This document shows, in pieces, positions 25,301-32,734 of a stretch of DNA of 49,293 nucleotides. A program made the translations under genes and the position numbers. The DNA comes from Winogradskya humida (GTDB lineage Bacteria; Actinomycetota; Actinomycetes; Mycobacteriales; Micromonosporaceae): assembly GCF_016862215.1 (NCBI RefSeq), contig NZ_BOMN01000048.1, positions 1 to 49,293 on the forward strand, written 5' to 3'. The notes below the pieces were generated by a model. It ran no database searches. It was given only the letters and a program-made list of their open reading frames with translations, and was not told the origin of the DNA. The stretch's first letter is position 1; the number at the start of each line of letters is the position of its first letter.

Positions 25301-27718
25301 GCCGTCGGACGCGGTGTACTTGAACGTCGCCACGCCGCGGAAGCTCGCGTTCGGCGTGAACTTCACGGTGGTGCCGTCGGTGGTGACCGAGCCGCCGCTC
25401 GCGGGCTGGGTGACCGCGGAGACCGAGAGCGGGTCGCCGTTCGGGTCCGTGACGTTGGTCAGCACGGCGACCGCCTTCGGCGTGTTCGCCGCGGTGGCGA
25501 CCTGGTAGTCGGCGGGGACCGGCGGGGCGTTGTCGACGTTCACGGTGACGGTGGCCGTGGCGCTGCCGCCGTGGCCGTCGCCCACGGCGTACGTGAAGGT
25601 GTCGGTGCCGGCCCATCCGGTCGGCGGGGTGTAGGTGATGGTGTTGTCGCCGTTGACCACCGCGCCGCCACCGTGCGACGGCGATGCGGCGATCGAGACG
25701 GTGAGGGTGTCGCCGGCGTCCGGGTCGTTGTCGTTGCCGAGCACGTTGATCGTCTTGGCGACGTCGGTGGCGGTGCTGACCGTGTCGTCGGCCGCCGTCG
25801 GCTTGGTGTTGACACGCAGCGCGGCCGTCGCGGTGTTGTTGCCCGGGGTGTTGTCGGTGCCGGAGCCCGAGGCAGTCGCGGTGGCGGGTGAGCTCAGGGT
25901 CGCGGAGGCGCCGACGGTCGCGTTGATGGTGACCGTGGCGGCCGTGCCGCTGGCGAGGGCGCCCAGGGCGCAGGTGATGTCCTGACCCGACTGGGTGCAG
26001 CCGGCGGGCAGCGTGGCCACGGTGACACCGGTCGGCAGGGTCAGCTTCGCGACGGGGAGCGGCTCGCGGTCGGTGCCGTTGTTGGTGACCGTCAGCTGGT
26101 AGGCGATCGCGGCCGGGAGGGCGTCGCGCTGCACGGTGTTCGTGGACGCGGTCACCGTCGCGGCGAGGTCGGCGACGGGCTTGTCGACGGTGGTGTTGAC
26201 GACGTTGCTCGTGCCGGTGATGTTGCGGCCGGTCGTGCCGCTGTAGGCGAGCGCGGCGACGTTGGTGATCGTGGTGCCGGAGGCGGTGCTGTCCTTGACC
26301 TTGACCCGGTAGGTCACCGCCGCGGTCGCGTTGGTGGCGAGCGTGCCGCCGGTGGTGGAGGTGGCGCCCGTACCGATCCGGAAGATGGTCTTGCCCTGCG
26401 CGGAGTCCGTGACGAACTCGGCGGTGTCATCCGCGGCGGTGTCGGTCATCGCGGTGCTGCCGATCTTGAGCGAGCCCGGGACGTAGGTGGTGCCGGCAGG
26501 GACCGCGTCGGTGAGCACGGTGCCGCCACTGTTGTCGGTGCCCTTGTTGACGACGCTGATCGAATACTCGATCTCGTCACCGGGCATCAGCCGGGAGGCA
26601 CTACCGGTCTTGTCGGTGCCTGTCAGCGTCGTGGTGAGGTCGGGGGCGTACAGGTCGGTGGCGAACGTGACCACACCCGGGTAGAAGGTCTCGCTGGTGG
26701 TGGTCAGCGTGAGCGAGGCGCTGGTCGCGGCGTGGGCGAGCTTGTCGGTCGCGTCGAACTGGTCGACGTCGAGGCCAAGAGTGTTGGAGTTGCCCGGCGT
26801 GCGATCGGTGACCAGGGCGCCGCCCTCGCTGATGGTGCTGTTGAAGAAGTTGTCGACCGGGTTCACGGCGTCGCTCATCGAGGAGGTGTCGAGCTGCAGC
26901 ACGTCGCCGGTCTTGCCGAGGTCACCCTCGTAGACCACGGTGCCGATCTGCGTGTGGATCGTGCCCGAGTGCGGCGTCTCGAATCCGGTGATCGGGATGT
27001 TGACGCTGGTCGAGGCGCTGCTGACCACGCCGAAGCCGTCGTAGACGCGCAGGCTGCGCATCGGCAGGGTCGCATTCTGATAAGCGATGACGAGCGCCCA
27101 CCCGGCATACCGGTCCTTGCCGGTGCCCGCCTGAATGTTGCCCACCGAGTACTGCCCGTTGCCGGCGCCGGCGACCAGCGAGGTCACGTTCGCGAAGCCC
27201 TGATATGCCGTCAGTGACGAGGGGTTGAACATCGTGGTAGCTGCGACGGTGCTCCACCCGGCGGTACCCGGGACGGTGATCTTGACCTTGTTGATGTCCG
27301 CCGGGGTCGTGGCGGCCACGCCGCTCGTGCCGGCCTTGGTGTCCGCGCTCCAGTAGAGACCCGCCCAGAGCACGGTGCTGTTGGCCGGCATCGTCACCGT
27401 GGAACTGCTGGAGTTGAAGATCCCCTGGCCGCCGTCCGCGCCGATGTTCTCCATGACGTAGCCGTTGTTGTTCAGGGTCTCGCCGCCGGAGCCCACCCCG
27501 TTGAGCCCGTCCGTGCAACCGGCGGTGGCCACGGGACAGCTGAGGTTGGCGTTGCCCCGCAGGAGGATGGCGCCGTTGGCATCCGTCGAGAATTCAGAGC
27601 TGAACGGGTTGGTGATCACCGCCTCGGCCCGGGTCATGTAGAAGGTCATGGCAACGCCGACGGCGATGACCACGAGCACGGCGAGCGCGCGGTGCGGAGC
27701 GGAACGCAGAGCTTGCAT
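22328..27718 (-). CDS. Giant LPXTG-anchored surface protein with 12 cadherin/Ig-like repeats
   Basis: The 1,796-residue protein starts with a signal segment (LAVLVVIAVGVAMTFY, about 13-28). An N-terminal domain of about 340 residues follows, then two DUF11-type domains (VVNKGTDNSGG; VTNNGTDREPL). Twelve repeats of about 90 residues come next, each opening like NAAPVAQDDIVTTPYHTDKV and carrying VLANDTD and DTFTYTISDGNGGTATG. The acidic ND-D signatures are typical of calcium-binding cadherin-like/Big_9 domains. The end is a sortase signal: LPKTG at 1739-1743, a hydrophobic helix and a basic tail. It is predicted to be wall-anchored and adhesive. The tail beyond the helix is unusually long (about 28 residues) and partly encoded by a terminator hairpin. 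No sortase gene is in the window. Confidence 0.93.
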   Translation of the reverse strand: MQALRSAPHRALAVLVVIAVGVAMTFYMTRAEAVITNPFSSEFSTDANGAILLRGNANLSCPVATAGCTDGLNGVGSGGETLNNNGYVMENIGADGGQGIFNSSSSTVTMPANSTVLWAGLYWSADTKAGTSGVAATTPADINKVKITVPGTAGWSTVAATTMFNPSSLTAYQGFANVTSLVAGAGNGQYSVGNIQAGTGKDRYAGWALVIAYQNATLPMRSLRVYDGFGVVSSASTSVNIPITGFETPHSGTIHTQIGTVVYEGDLGKTGDVLQLDTSSMSDAVNPVDNFFNSTISEGGALVTDRTPGNSNTLGLDVDQFDATDKLAHAATSASLTLTTTSETFYPGVVTFATDLYAPDLTTTLTGTDKTGSASRLMPGDEIEYSISVVNKGTDNSGGTVLTDAVPAGTTYVPGSLKIGSTAMTDTAADDTAEFVTDSAQGKTIFRIGTGATSTTGGTLATNATAAVTYRVKVKDSTASGTTITNVAALAYSGTTGRNITGTSNVVNTTVDKPVADLAATVTASTNTVQRDALPAAIAYQLTVTNNGTDREPLPVAKLTLPTGVTVATLPAGCTQSGQDITCALGALASGTAATVTINATVGASATLSSPATATASGSGTDNTPGNNTATAALRVNTKPTAADDTVSTATDVAKTINVLGNDNDPDAGDTLTVSIAASPSHGGGAVVNGDNTITYTPPTGWAGTDTFTYAVGDGHGGSATATVTVNVDNAPPVPADYQVATAANTPKAVAVLTNVTDPNGDPLSVSAVTQPASGGSVTTDGTTVKFTPNASFRGVATFKYTASDGRGGTASGNVEVTVANAAPVAQDDIVTTPYHTDKVIDVLANDTDANNDPLSITAVGTPSHGTADLIGGKITYRPAVKFSGTDTFTYTISDGNGGTATGTVTVTVSNAPPTVTDSTVTTPYGTPLSIDLGTTANDPNDDTITVIGTVNGAHGLVGVDADGNPEYTPAAGWSGPDSFSYTISDGHGGTATATVTVTVANGKPVAVDDPVTAQANIPLVIPVKANDSDPNNDPLTVTVDVAPGHGTAVVNPDGTVTYTPTSPGFRGTDTFHYTVSDDTDSAGATVTVTVVNSAPVAQSDATSTATDTPVTVTVLGNDTDPNGDAIAVKGFTNGAHGTVTLTGGNLVYAPNTGFAGTDTFTYTIEDPEHQTATAVVTVTVLNANPIAVPDTALGQPGVPLILKVLDNDTDPNLGQALRVISVTQPAHGTAVLNANGTITYTAAAGSSGMDTFDYTVTDDAGGTDSATVVISIDSAPVATPDTAAAGAGTPVDIDVLANDTDAENEALTLVSVSQPKHGTVKIVDGKVRYTPDAGYAGTDSFTYVVRDAAGGQSTGQISVTVANAAPVAVTDQAAVLKNGTVDIDVLANDTDVNADQKLTVTSVGKPAHGTATVTADGKIRYVPETGFIGTDRFDYVVSDGNGGTATGTVSVTVTGGSAVALPDSKTTPYQHAISVKVLDNDLNPYDATLLIVGVTQPANGTVTFTGTEVRYEPPAGFSGTVSFTYTISDGTDRSTSTVTIKVGAPPAVPDKSVTAKPATPVTVTLPKVDKNNNAVTVVKVGKPAHGTAKLNADGTVTYTPEAGFAGADSFSYSAVDEDGNMAYGTIKVKVDGPNSAPTAKDDTATVDAGKSVVIKVRANDSDANEDTLKVISVAKPKHGHAVINAGGTITYAPDDSYQGGKDSFTYTVSDGHGGYAKATVTVTVKQVADATTGTVIKLPKTGADIMSVGGVGVLTLIVGAALFFFGGRTPSWLVLAGGRDRGPGRHRPGKHALRM
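22349..22370. terminator. Perfect 10-bp hairpin serving the ABC operon, inside the surface-protein tail
   Basis: CCCGGGCCGG (22349-22358) and CCGGCCCGGG (22361-22370) form a perfect inverted repeat, 25 bp after the ABC permease stop. It is also coding sequence for the last residues (GPGRHRPG) of the convergent LPXTG protein. Confidence 0.68.
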
Positions 27719-27726
27719 GCCAGCCT

Positions 27727-27794
27727 CAGTGGTGTCGGCGCCGCGGGGCGCGCTGAGATCCCGGACCTGATGGTCCGGGCACCACTGACGCTAG
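27727..27794 (-). promoter_or_regulatory. Nested inverted repeats and possible promoter before the surface-protein gene
   Basis: An outer pair, CAGTGGTG (27727-27734) and CACCACTG (27781-27788), encloses an inner perfect hairpin, CCCGGACC-TGAT-GGTCCGGG (27760-27779). Reading the minus strand, TAGCGT (27794-27789) could be a -10 box directly before the outer arm. The second outer arm ends just before the TGAGG ribosome site. It may be a structured leader or a protein-binding site; I cannot match it to a known riboswitch. Confidence 0.55.
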
Positions 27795-27834
27795 GAACCG
27801 AAGAGTGCTGTTCAGGTGCAGCGCAGGCGCAGCC

Positions 27835-29064
27835 CTATAGCCGCGCGGCGGCAGGCGCCGGGGTCAGATCGCTCAGATCCCGGACGCCGCGGGCGGGCGA
27901 GGCCAGCCAGACCAGCGGTGCGCACGCGGCCACCGCGCCGATCGCCAGCAGGGCGCCGCGAGCACCGATCGCCCCGGCCAGAGCGCCCGCGGCCAGGCCG
28001 CCGACCGGAATGGCACCCCAGGAGACGAACCGGACCGTCGCCATGACCCGGCTGAGCAGCTCCGGCGGGCTGGCGATCTGCCGGTACGTGCGGGTGGTCA
28101 CGCTCAGCACCACCACTCCCGCCGAGAACAACAAATTCCCGACCACGAAGATGGCGTACGCCCAGAGCCCCGCACCCCACGGAACCAGAACAGCACCCGC
28201 GGCAGCCACGAACCCGGCAGCGATCAGCCCCCGGGCGGTCCCCACCGCGTCGGTGAACCGGGTCGTCAGCGCGGCGCCGATCAGGGTGCCGACCCCGTCC
28301 GCGGCCAGCAGCACACCGACCACGCCGGCCGGGGCGTGCAGCTCGCGGACCAGGTAGAGCGGGTAGAGGGCGTACTGGGCGCCGCACACGAAGTTGACCG
28401 CCGTGGCCGCCCACATGCCCGGGCCCATCGCCGGGTGCCGCACCACGAACGTGAAGCCCTCGCGGATCAGCTCGCCCATCGGCGGCCACCGATCGGGCCG
28501 GGGCACGCGCCGCGCGGGTAGCGTACGCAGAAAAGCCGCCGAGACCAGATAGCTCGCCGCGTCGACCAGCAGGGTCGGCACGGACCCCGCGGCCTGCACG
28601 ACGATCCCGCCGAGCGACGGCCCGGCGAGCGAGGTCGTGGCGTGCGTGCCAGAGCTGAGACTGTTGCGCGACTGGAGCTGGTCCCGGTCGACGATCTCGG
28701 GCAGGAACGTCGAGTTCGCCACGTCGAAGATCACGTTGGCGAAGCTCACCACCAGCGCCGTCACCACCAGATGGGTGACCGTGAGCTCGCCGAGCCACCA
28801 CGCGAGCGGGATCGACCCGACTGCCGCGGCCCGGGCCAGGTCGGCGCCGAGCTGGGCGCCCCGCAGCGGCAGGCGCTGCACGATCACCCCGGACGGCAGC
28901 CCGATGACGATCCACGCCGCGTACTGCGCCGCGGCGATCAGACCCATCTGGAACGGGGTCGCGTCGAGGACCGCGAGCGCCGTCAGGGGCAGCGCCACGC
29001 CGCCGACCGCCGAGCCCAGACCGCTGACGGTCCCGGCCGTCCACCACCGCCAGAAGACGTCCAC
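27835..29064 (-). CDS. MFS transporter (EntS/MFS_3-like exporter)
   Basis: The 409-residue protein has about twelve hydrophobic helices and the MFS_3 layout. Its opening is FWRWWTAGTVSGLGSAVGG, with DLARAAAVGSIPLAWWLG after helix 3 and a long cytoplasmic loop RREVPRPDRWPPM-like in the middle. The family includes enterobactin and macrolide exporters. It is divergent from the HxlR-peroxiredoxin regulator, with 62 bp between the start codons and a 15-bp palindrome in the gap, so it is the obvious target of that regulator. The start is GTG after a G-rich site. The exported compound is unknown; export of an oxidant or redox-active toxin is a reasonable guess. Confidence 0.88.
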   Translation of the reverse strand: MDVFWRWWTAGTVSGLGSAVGGVALPLTALAVLDATPFQMGLIAAAQYAAWIVIGLPSGVIVQRLPLRGAQLGADLARAAAVGSIPLAWWLGELTVTHLVVTALVVSFANVIFDVANSTFLPEIVDRDQLQSRNSLSSGTHATTSLAGPSLGGIVVQAAGSVPTLLVDAASYLVSAAFLRTLPARRVPRPDRWPPMGELIREGFTFVVRHPAMGPGMWAATAVNFVCGAQYALYPLYLVRELHAPAGVVGVLLAADGVGTLIGAALTTRFTDAVGTARGLIAAGFVAAAGAVLVPWGAGLWAYAIFVVGNLLFSAGVVVLSVTTRTYRQIASPPELLSRVMATVRFVSWGAIPVGGLAAGALAGAIGARGALLAIGAVAACAPLVWLASPARGVRDLSDLTPAPAAARL

Positions 29065-29094
29065 GGTCCCCGACCCCCGTTCTCTTCCCAGTGA

Positions 29095-29119
29095 GTTCCA
29101 ATCTGGAACGGACTATAGT
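29095..29119 (+). promoter_or_regulatory. Operator palindrome and -10 box of the HxlR-peroxiredoxin gene
   Basis: GTTCCA-ATC-TGGAAC (29095-29109) is a perfect 6-3-6 inverted repeat. TATAGT at 29114-29119 is a good -10 box and ends 7 nt before the chosen GTG start, implying a leaderless transcript. A regulator on the palindrome would cover the -35 to -10 space, so autoregulation is likely. Confidence 0.75.
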
Positions 29120-29126
29120 GGGGATC

Positions 29127-29969
29127 GTGCGACGAGTCGACCTGGTAAATGCCGATTGCGGCATCGAGCAGGCCCTCAGCGTGCTCACCGACTGGTGGAC
29201 GTTCCTGATCGTGCGCGACGTCGCCGGGGGAGTGACCCGCTTCGACGCCCTCCAGCGCGAGCTCGGCATGAGCCGGCGCGCGCTCACCGAACGGCTCGCC
29301 GCCCTCGTCGAGCAGGGCGTGCTGCGCCGCGTCGCCTACCAGGACAATCCGCCCCGCCACGACTACCTGCTCACCGGGAAGGGCGAGGGCCTGCTCCCCG
29401 TGCTGATCTCCCTGCAGGACTGGGGGACGCGGCACGTGATGGGGGACGGCACGCTCACCGCCACCGCCGCGCCGACATCCGCCGAGGCGCACCGCGTGCA
29501 CGACCTCGTCGGCCGGCGGATCCCTGGGCTCACCCTCGAATCGCCCACGGTGCTGTTCTTCTTTCCGGGGGCGTACGCGCCCGGAAGACAGGGTTATCCG
29601 CCAGGCTGGGGGGAGATCCCGGGGGCTGCGGGGTGCACGCTCGAGGCGACGACATATGCGGCCCGGAGTGCGGATTTCGGCGCTCACGGCGTACTCGTCA
29701 AGGGGGTGAGCACTCAGCGCCCCGACCAGCTGGAGGCCTTCGCCCAGCATGCGGGTCTGCCCTTCCCGCTCCTCTCCGACCAGGACGGCAAACTCGCCGC
29801 CGGCCTGCGGCTACCCACGTTCCGGGCCGGCGGCACGGACCGCTTCAAACGCCTCACCCTGCTGGCCGACGCGGGCTCCACCATCAGATCCGTGCAGTTC
29901 CCGGTGTCGGATCCAGCCGGTTCCGTCACCGAGATGCTGGAGTACGTCGCGGCACACCGATTCGGGTAG
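29127..29969 (+). CDS. HxlR-type winged-helix regulator fused to a peroxiredoxin domain
   Basis: The 280-residue product joins two domains. Residues 1-110 are an HxlR/DUF24 DNA-binding domain (CGIEQALSVLTDWWTFLIVR, FDALQRELGMSRRALTERLA). Residues 125-280 are a peroxiredoxin (thioredoxin-fold) domain with FFFPGAYAPG, the peroxidatic site GCTLEA (Cys170) and LPFPLLSDQDGKLAAGLRLP. Only two cysteines are present: Cys170, and Cys11 at the N-terminal position where redox sensors of this family (YodB, HypR) carry their sensing cysteine. It is predicted to sense peroxide or disulfide stress and control the divergent MFS exporter. GTG at 29127 is chosen over an earlier GTG that falls inside the operator. 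Confidence 0.9.
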   Translation: MRRVDLVNADCGIEQALSVLTDWWTFLIVRDVAGGVTRFDALQRELGMSRRALTERLAALVEQGVLRRVAYQDNPPRHDYLLTGKGEGLLPVLISLQDWGTRHVMGDGTLTATAAPTSAEAHRVHDLVGRRIPGLTLESPTVLFFFPGAYAPGRQGYPPGWGEIPGAAGCTLEATTYAARSADFGAHGVLVKGVSTQRPDQLEAFAQHAGLPFPLLSDQDGKLAAGLRLPTFRAGGTDRFKRLTLLADAGSTIRSVQFPVSDPAGSVTEMLEYVAAHRFG

Positions 29970-29995
29970 GGGCAGGACGGCGCTACGGTGGAGGC

Positions 29996-31786
29996 GTGCG
30001 TTCTCCTTCGGATTCCCGGTATTCCGCCGGTCGGCTCTCGCCGGTGCGTCGTGTCGCCGATCTCCGGCGGCTGCGTGACGAGCAGTTCGACGTGCTCGTC
30101 ATCGGTGGTGGGGTCACCGGCGCCGGTGCCGCCCTGGACGCCGCCTCACGCGGGCTGAAAGTCGCCCTCGTCGAGGCCCGCGATCTGGCGGCCGGCACCT
30201 CCAGCCGGTCCAGCAAACTCATCCACGGCGGCCTGCGTTACCTGGAGCAGCTCGAGCTGCACCTGGTGCACGAGGCGCTCACCGAGCGGGGGCTGCTCAC
30301 CAGCCGGCTCGCGCCGCACCTCGTCCGCCCGGTGCCGATCCTGGTGCCGCTGGAGCCGGCCTCGCCGCCCGCGCGCGTCTGGAACAGGTTCTACTACGGG
30401 CTGGGCGTCGCGGCGTACGACGTGTTCGCCGGGGTCTTCGGCACCGGCCGGGGCATGCCGCTGCACAAGCACCTGACCCGCGACGGCGCCCGCCACCTCT
30501 TCCCGAGCCTGCGCGCCGACAAGATCACCGGGGCGATCCGCTACTACGACGGGCAGGTCGACGACGCCCGGCTCGTGGTCACCATCGCCCGCACGGCGGC
30601 CAGCCTCGGCGCGGCCGTCGTCACCAGCGCCCGGGTCACCGGCTTCCTGCGCGAGGCCCGCCAGGTGGTCGGCGTGAAGATCCGCGACCTGGAATCCCCC
30701 GGCTCCCCCGAGTTCGAGGTGCGCGCCCGCACGGTCGTCGCCGCCACCGGGGTGTGGAGCGATGACATGTCACGGATGCTCGACGACGTCGGCGTGCGGC
30801 CGGGGCTGCGGGTGCGGGCTTCGAAGGGCGTACACCTCGTGGTGCCCCGCTCGGCCATCACCGGCGACGCCGGGCTGATCCTGCGGACCCCGACCTCGGT
30901 GCTCTTCGTCATCCCCTGGGGCGGGCACTGGATCATCGGCACCACCGACACCGACTGGGAGCTCGACCGCTCCCACCCCTCCGCCTCGGCGCGCGACATC
31001 AGCTACCTGCTCGACCAGGTCAACACCATCCTCGAGCGCCCGCTCACCACTGACGACATCGAAGGGGTGTACGCAGGCCTGCGTCCCCTGCTCTCCGGCG
31101 AGGCCGACTCGACGTCCAAGCTCTCCCGCGAGCACGCCGTGGTCGAGCCGATGCTCGGCCTGCTCCTGGTCGCCGGTGGCAAGTACACGACCTACCGGGT
31201 GATGGCCGCCGACGTGATCGACCAGGCTGTCCGCCGCCTCGGCGTGGACCGCCCCTCGGTCACCGACCAGCTGCCACTGCTCGGCGCCGACGGTTACTCC
31301 TCGGCCTGGCGGGACCGGCAGGACGCCGCCCGCCGTCACGGTGTCACCACCGGTGTCATCGAGCACCTGCTCGAGCGGTACGGCACGCTCACGGTGCACC
31401 TGCTCGCGATGATCGAGGCCGACCCGGCGCTGGCCGAACCGCTCGCCGGCGCCCCTGAATATCTCGCGGCCGAGATCGCCTACGCGGCCACCGCGGAAGG
31501 CGCCCTGCACCTCGACGACGTCCTGACCCGCCGCACCCGCATCTCCTTCGAGACCACCCACCGTGGCAGCGAGACCGCCGTGCACGCGGCGGCCATCATG
31601 GGCGACGCACTGGGCTGGGACAAAGCCGTCCGCGACCGCGAGGTCGAGCACTACCTGGCCCGGGTCGAGGCCGAACGGCAGTCGCAGAAGATGCCCGACG
31701 ACCTCACCGCGGACGCTGCCCGCCTGGGCGTGGCCGACGTCCGTGGCTACGCGGCCGACCGGGGCTCGGATCTGCTCGCCTCGTGA
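29996..31786 (+). CDS. glpD: Aerobic glycerol-3-phosphate dehydrogenase
   Basis: The 596-residue flavoprotein has the FAD-binding motif FDVLVIGGGVTGAGAALDAA near residue 30, then GTSSRSSKLIHGGLRYLEQ, which binds flavin and substrate. KGVHLVVPRS, GTTDTDWE and the C-terminal DAO_C domain (DVLTRRTRISFET) follow. It oxidises sn-glycerol-3-phosphate to dihydroxyacetone phosphate and feeds electrons to quinone at the membrane. No glpK or glpF is adjacent. The GTG start follows TACGGT by 6 nt, so it is probably leaderless. Its stop lies in a 17-bp tandem duplication that has separated it from the next gene. Confidence 0.95.
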   Translation: MRSPSDSRYSAGRLSPVRRVADLRRLRDEQFDVLVIGGGVTGAGAALDAASRGLKVALVEARDLAAGTSSRSSKLIHGGLRYLEQLELHLVHEALTERGLLTSRLAPHLVRPVPILVPLEPASPPARVWNRFYYGLGVAAYDVFAGVFGTGRGMPLHKHLTRDGARHLFPSLRADKITGAIRYYDGQVDDARLVVTIARTAASLGAAVVTSARVTGFLREARQVVGVKIRDLESPGSPEFEVRARTVVAATGVWSDDMSRMLDDVGVRPGLRVRASKGVHLVVPRSAITGDAGLILRTPTSVLFVIPWGGHWIIGTTDTDWELDRSHPSASARDISYLLDQVNTILERPLTTDDIEGVYAGLRPLLSGEADSTSKLSREHAVVEPMLGLLLVAGGKYTTYRVMAADVIDQAVRRLGVDRPSVTDQLPLLGADGYSSAWRDRQDAARRHGVTTGVIEHLLERYGTLTVHLLAMIEADPALAEPLAGAPEYLAAEIAYAATAEGALHLDDVLTRRTRISFETTHRGSETAVHAAAIMGDALGWDKAVRDREVEHYLARVEAERQSQKMPDDLTADAARLGVADVRGYAADRGSDLLAS

Positions 31787-31806
31787 TCCTGCTCGCCTCG
31801 TGATCC
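31773..31806 (+). repeat. 17-bp perfect tandem duplication at the glpD-DUF4031 junction
   Basis: TGCTCGCCTCGTGATCC occurs twice back to back (31773-31789 and 31790-31806). Each copy carries GTGATC. In the first copy the TGA is the glpD stop; in the second the GTG starts the DUF4031 gene. Without the duplication the two genes would overlap as GTGA. Confidence 0.93.
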
Positions 31807-32075
31807 TTGTTGACGAACCGCGCTGGCCGGGCCGGGGCCGCCTCTGGTCCCACCTGGTCAGCGACGTCTCATACGAGGAGCTGCACGACTTCGCGGACCG
31901 GCTCGGCGCCCCGCGCAGGGGTTTCGACCGGGACCACTACGACATCCCGGAGTCGCTCGTTCCCACGGCGCTGTCGCTCGGTGCGACGCTGGTGTCGTCG
32001 CGGGACATCTCCGCGCGGCTCCGGGCCGCCGGGCTGCGCCGCCCGAAACATCTAGCCCTTCGCCAGGACCTTTAG
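31800..32075 (+). CDS. DUF4031 domain protein
   Basis: The product is 91 residues and matches the small actinobacterial DUF4031 family over its whole length (ILVDEPRWPGRGRLWSHLVS, SYEELHDFADRLGAPRRGFD, DHYDIPESLVP). The function is unknown; a link to nucleotide or DNA metabolism is sometimes assumed but not shown. The GTG start is set by the family's usual N-terminus. It is co-directional with glpD after the 17-bp duplication. Its last 24 bp overlap the convergent HD-domain gene. Confidence 0.82.
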   Translation: MILVDEPRWPGRGRLWSHLVSDVSYEELHDFADRLGAPRRGFDRDHYDIPESLVPTALSLGATLVSSRDISARLRAAGLRRPKHLALRQDL

Positions 32076-32696
32076 CTCGGCCTCGAGGTTCTCGCGGGCC
32101 GTCTTCTCCCAGCGCTCCCGGATCGGGGCGTTCCGGTAGATCGCCGGCAACTCCAGCAGCGAGACCAGCACCTGCGCGCGGGCCGCCCGGAACGTGCCGT
32201 CCGAGATGTGGGCGTACTCCCGGCGGATGGCAGCTGTATATGCGGCGTAACGCTCCGGGTCGGCCGCGAGGATCGCCAGATCTGCGTCGCAGAGCAGCTC
32301 GCCGTCCGGATCGTCGTCCCCGGTCGCGTGCCCGGCGGTCAGCCCCACCAGCCGAGCGACCTCCACGGCGACCGCAGCGGGCATCCCCAGCGTCGTCAGC
32401 AGCCCCTCCGCGAACTCGGCGCTGTCCCGCTCGTTCGCGTCGCCGAGCGCCTTCGGGTCGTACACGGCGTCGTGCATCCAGGCCGCGAGCCGCACCCGGT
32501 CCGCGTGCCGGGCCAGACCCGCGTACTCGTCGACGACGTCGAGCACGGCGGTCAGGTGGCTGACGTCGTGATACTGGCGCTGCGGCTCGGACCAGCGGCC
32601 CAGCAGGTACGCGCCGGAAGCCTCGAGATCCGGATCCTCGGCGGACGCACCGGCGCCACGGGCGGCAGCCACCCACCGATCGAGAAGAGAAGTCAC
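32052..32696 (-). CDS. HD-superfamily predicted phosphohydrolase
   Basis: The 214-residue product has the metal-binding pattern of HD hydrolases: YHDVSHL (about 41-47), WMHDAVYD (about 72-79) with the HD pair, and DADLAILAADPERY near residue 138. It resembles the COG4339 group of predicted metal-dependent phosphohydrolases. The substrate is unknown. The start is GTG with AGGA 8 nt upstream. It converges with and overlaps the DUF4031 gene and lies 38 bp from the divergent FUSC-like gene. Confidence 0.85.
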   Translation of the reverse strand: MTSLLDRWVAAARGAGASAEDPDLEASGAYLLGRWSEPQRQYHDVSHLTAVLDVVDEYAGLARHADRVRLAAWMHDAVYDPKALGDANERDSAEFAEGLLTTLGMPAAVAVEVARLVGLTAGHATGDDDPDGELLCDADLAILAADPERYAAYTAAIRREYAHISDGTFRAARAQVLVSLLELPAIYRNAPIRERWEKTARENLEAELKVLAKG

Positions 32697-32734
32697 GGCC
32701 GCAATCCTGGCACGCCCGTTGGTTAGGATTGTTC

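Noticed and set aside
22343..25891. A very long open frame (1,182 codons) antisense to the surface-protein gene
   Set aside because: It is composed of Arg/Gly/Val/Asp/His-rich shadow sequence produced by the GC-rich repeats of the real gene; no motif or ribosome site supports it.
27719..27794. Known riboswitch (cyclic di-GMP or similar) before the surface-protein gene
   Set aside because: The conserved core sequences of the classes I know are absent; only nested inverted repeats remain.
28637..29990. Long upstream extension of the glpD reading frame
   Set aside because: It runs through the MFS, operator and HxlR-Prx genes in another frame. The FAD-binding N-terminus fixes the start at 29996.
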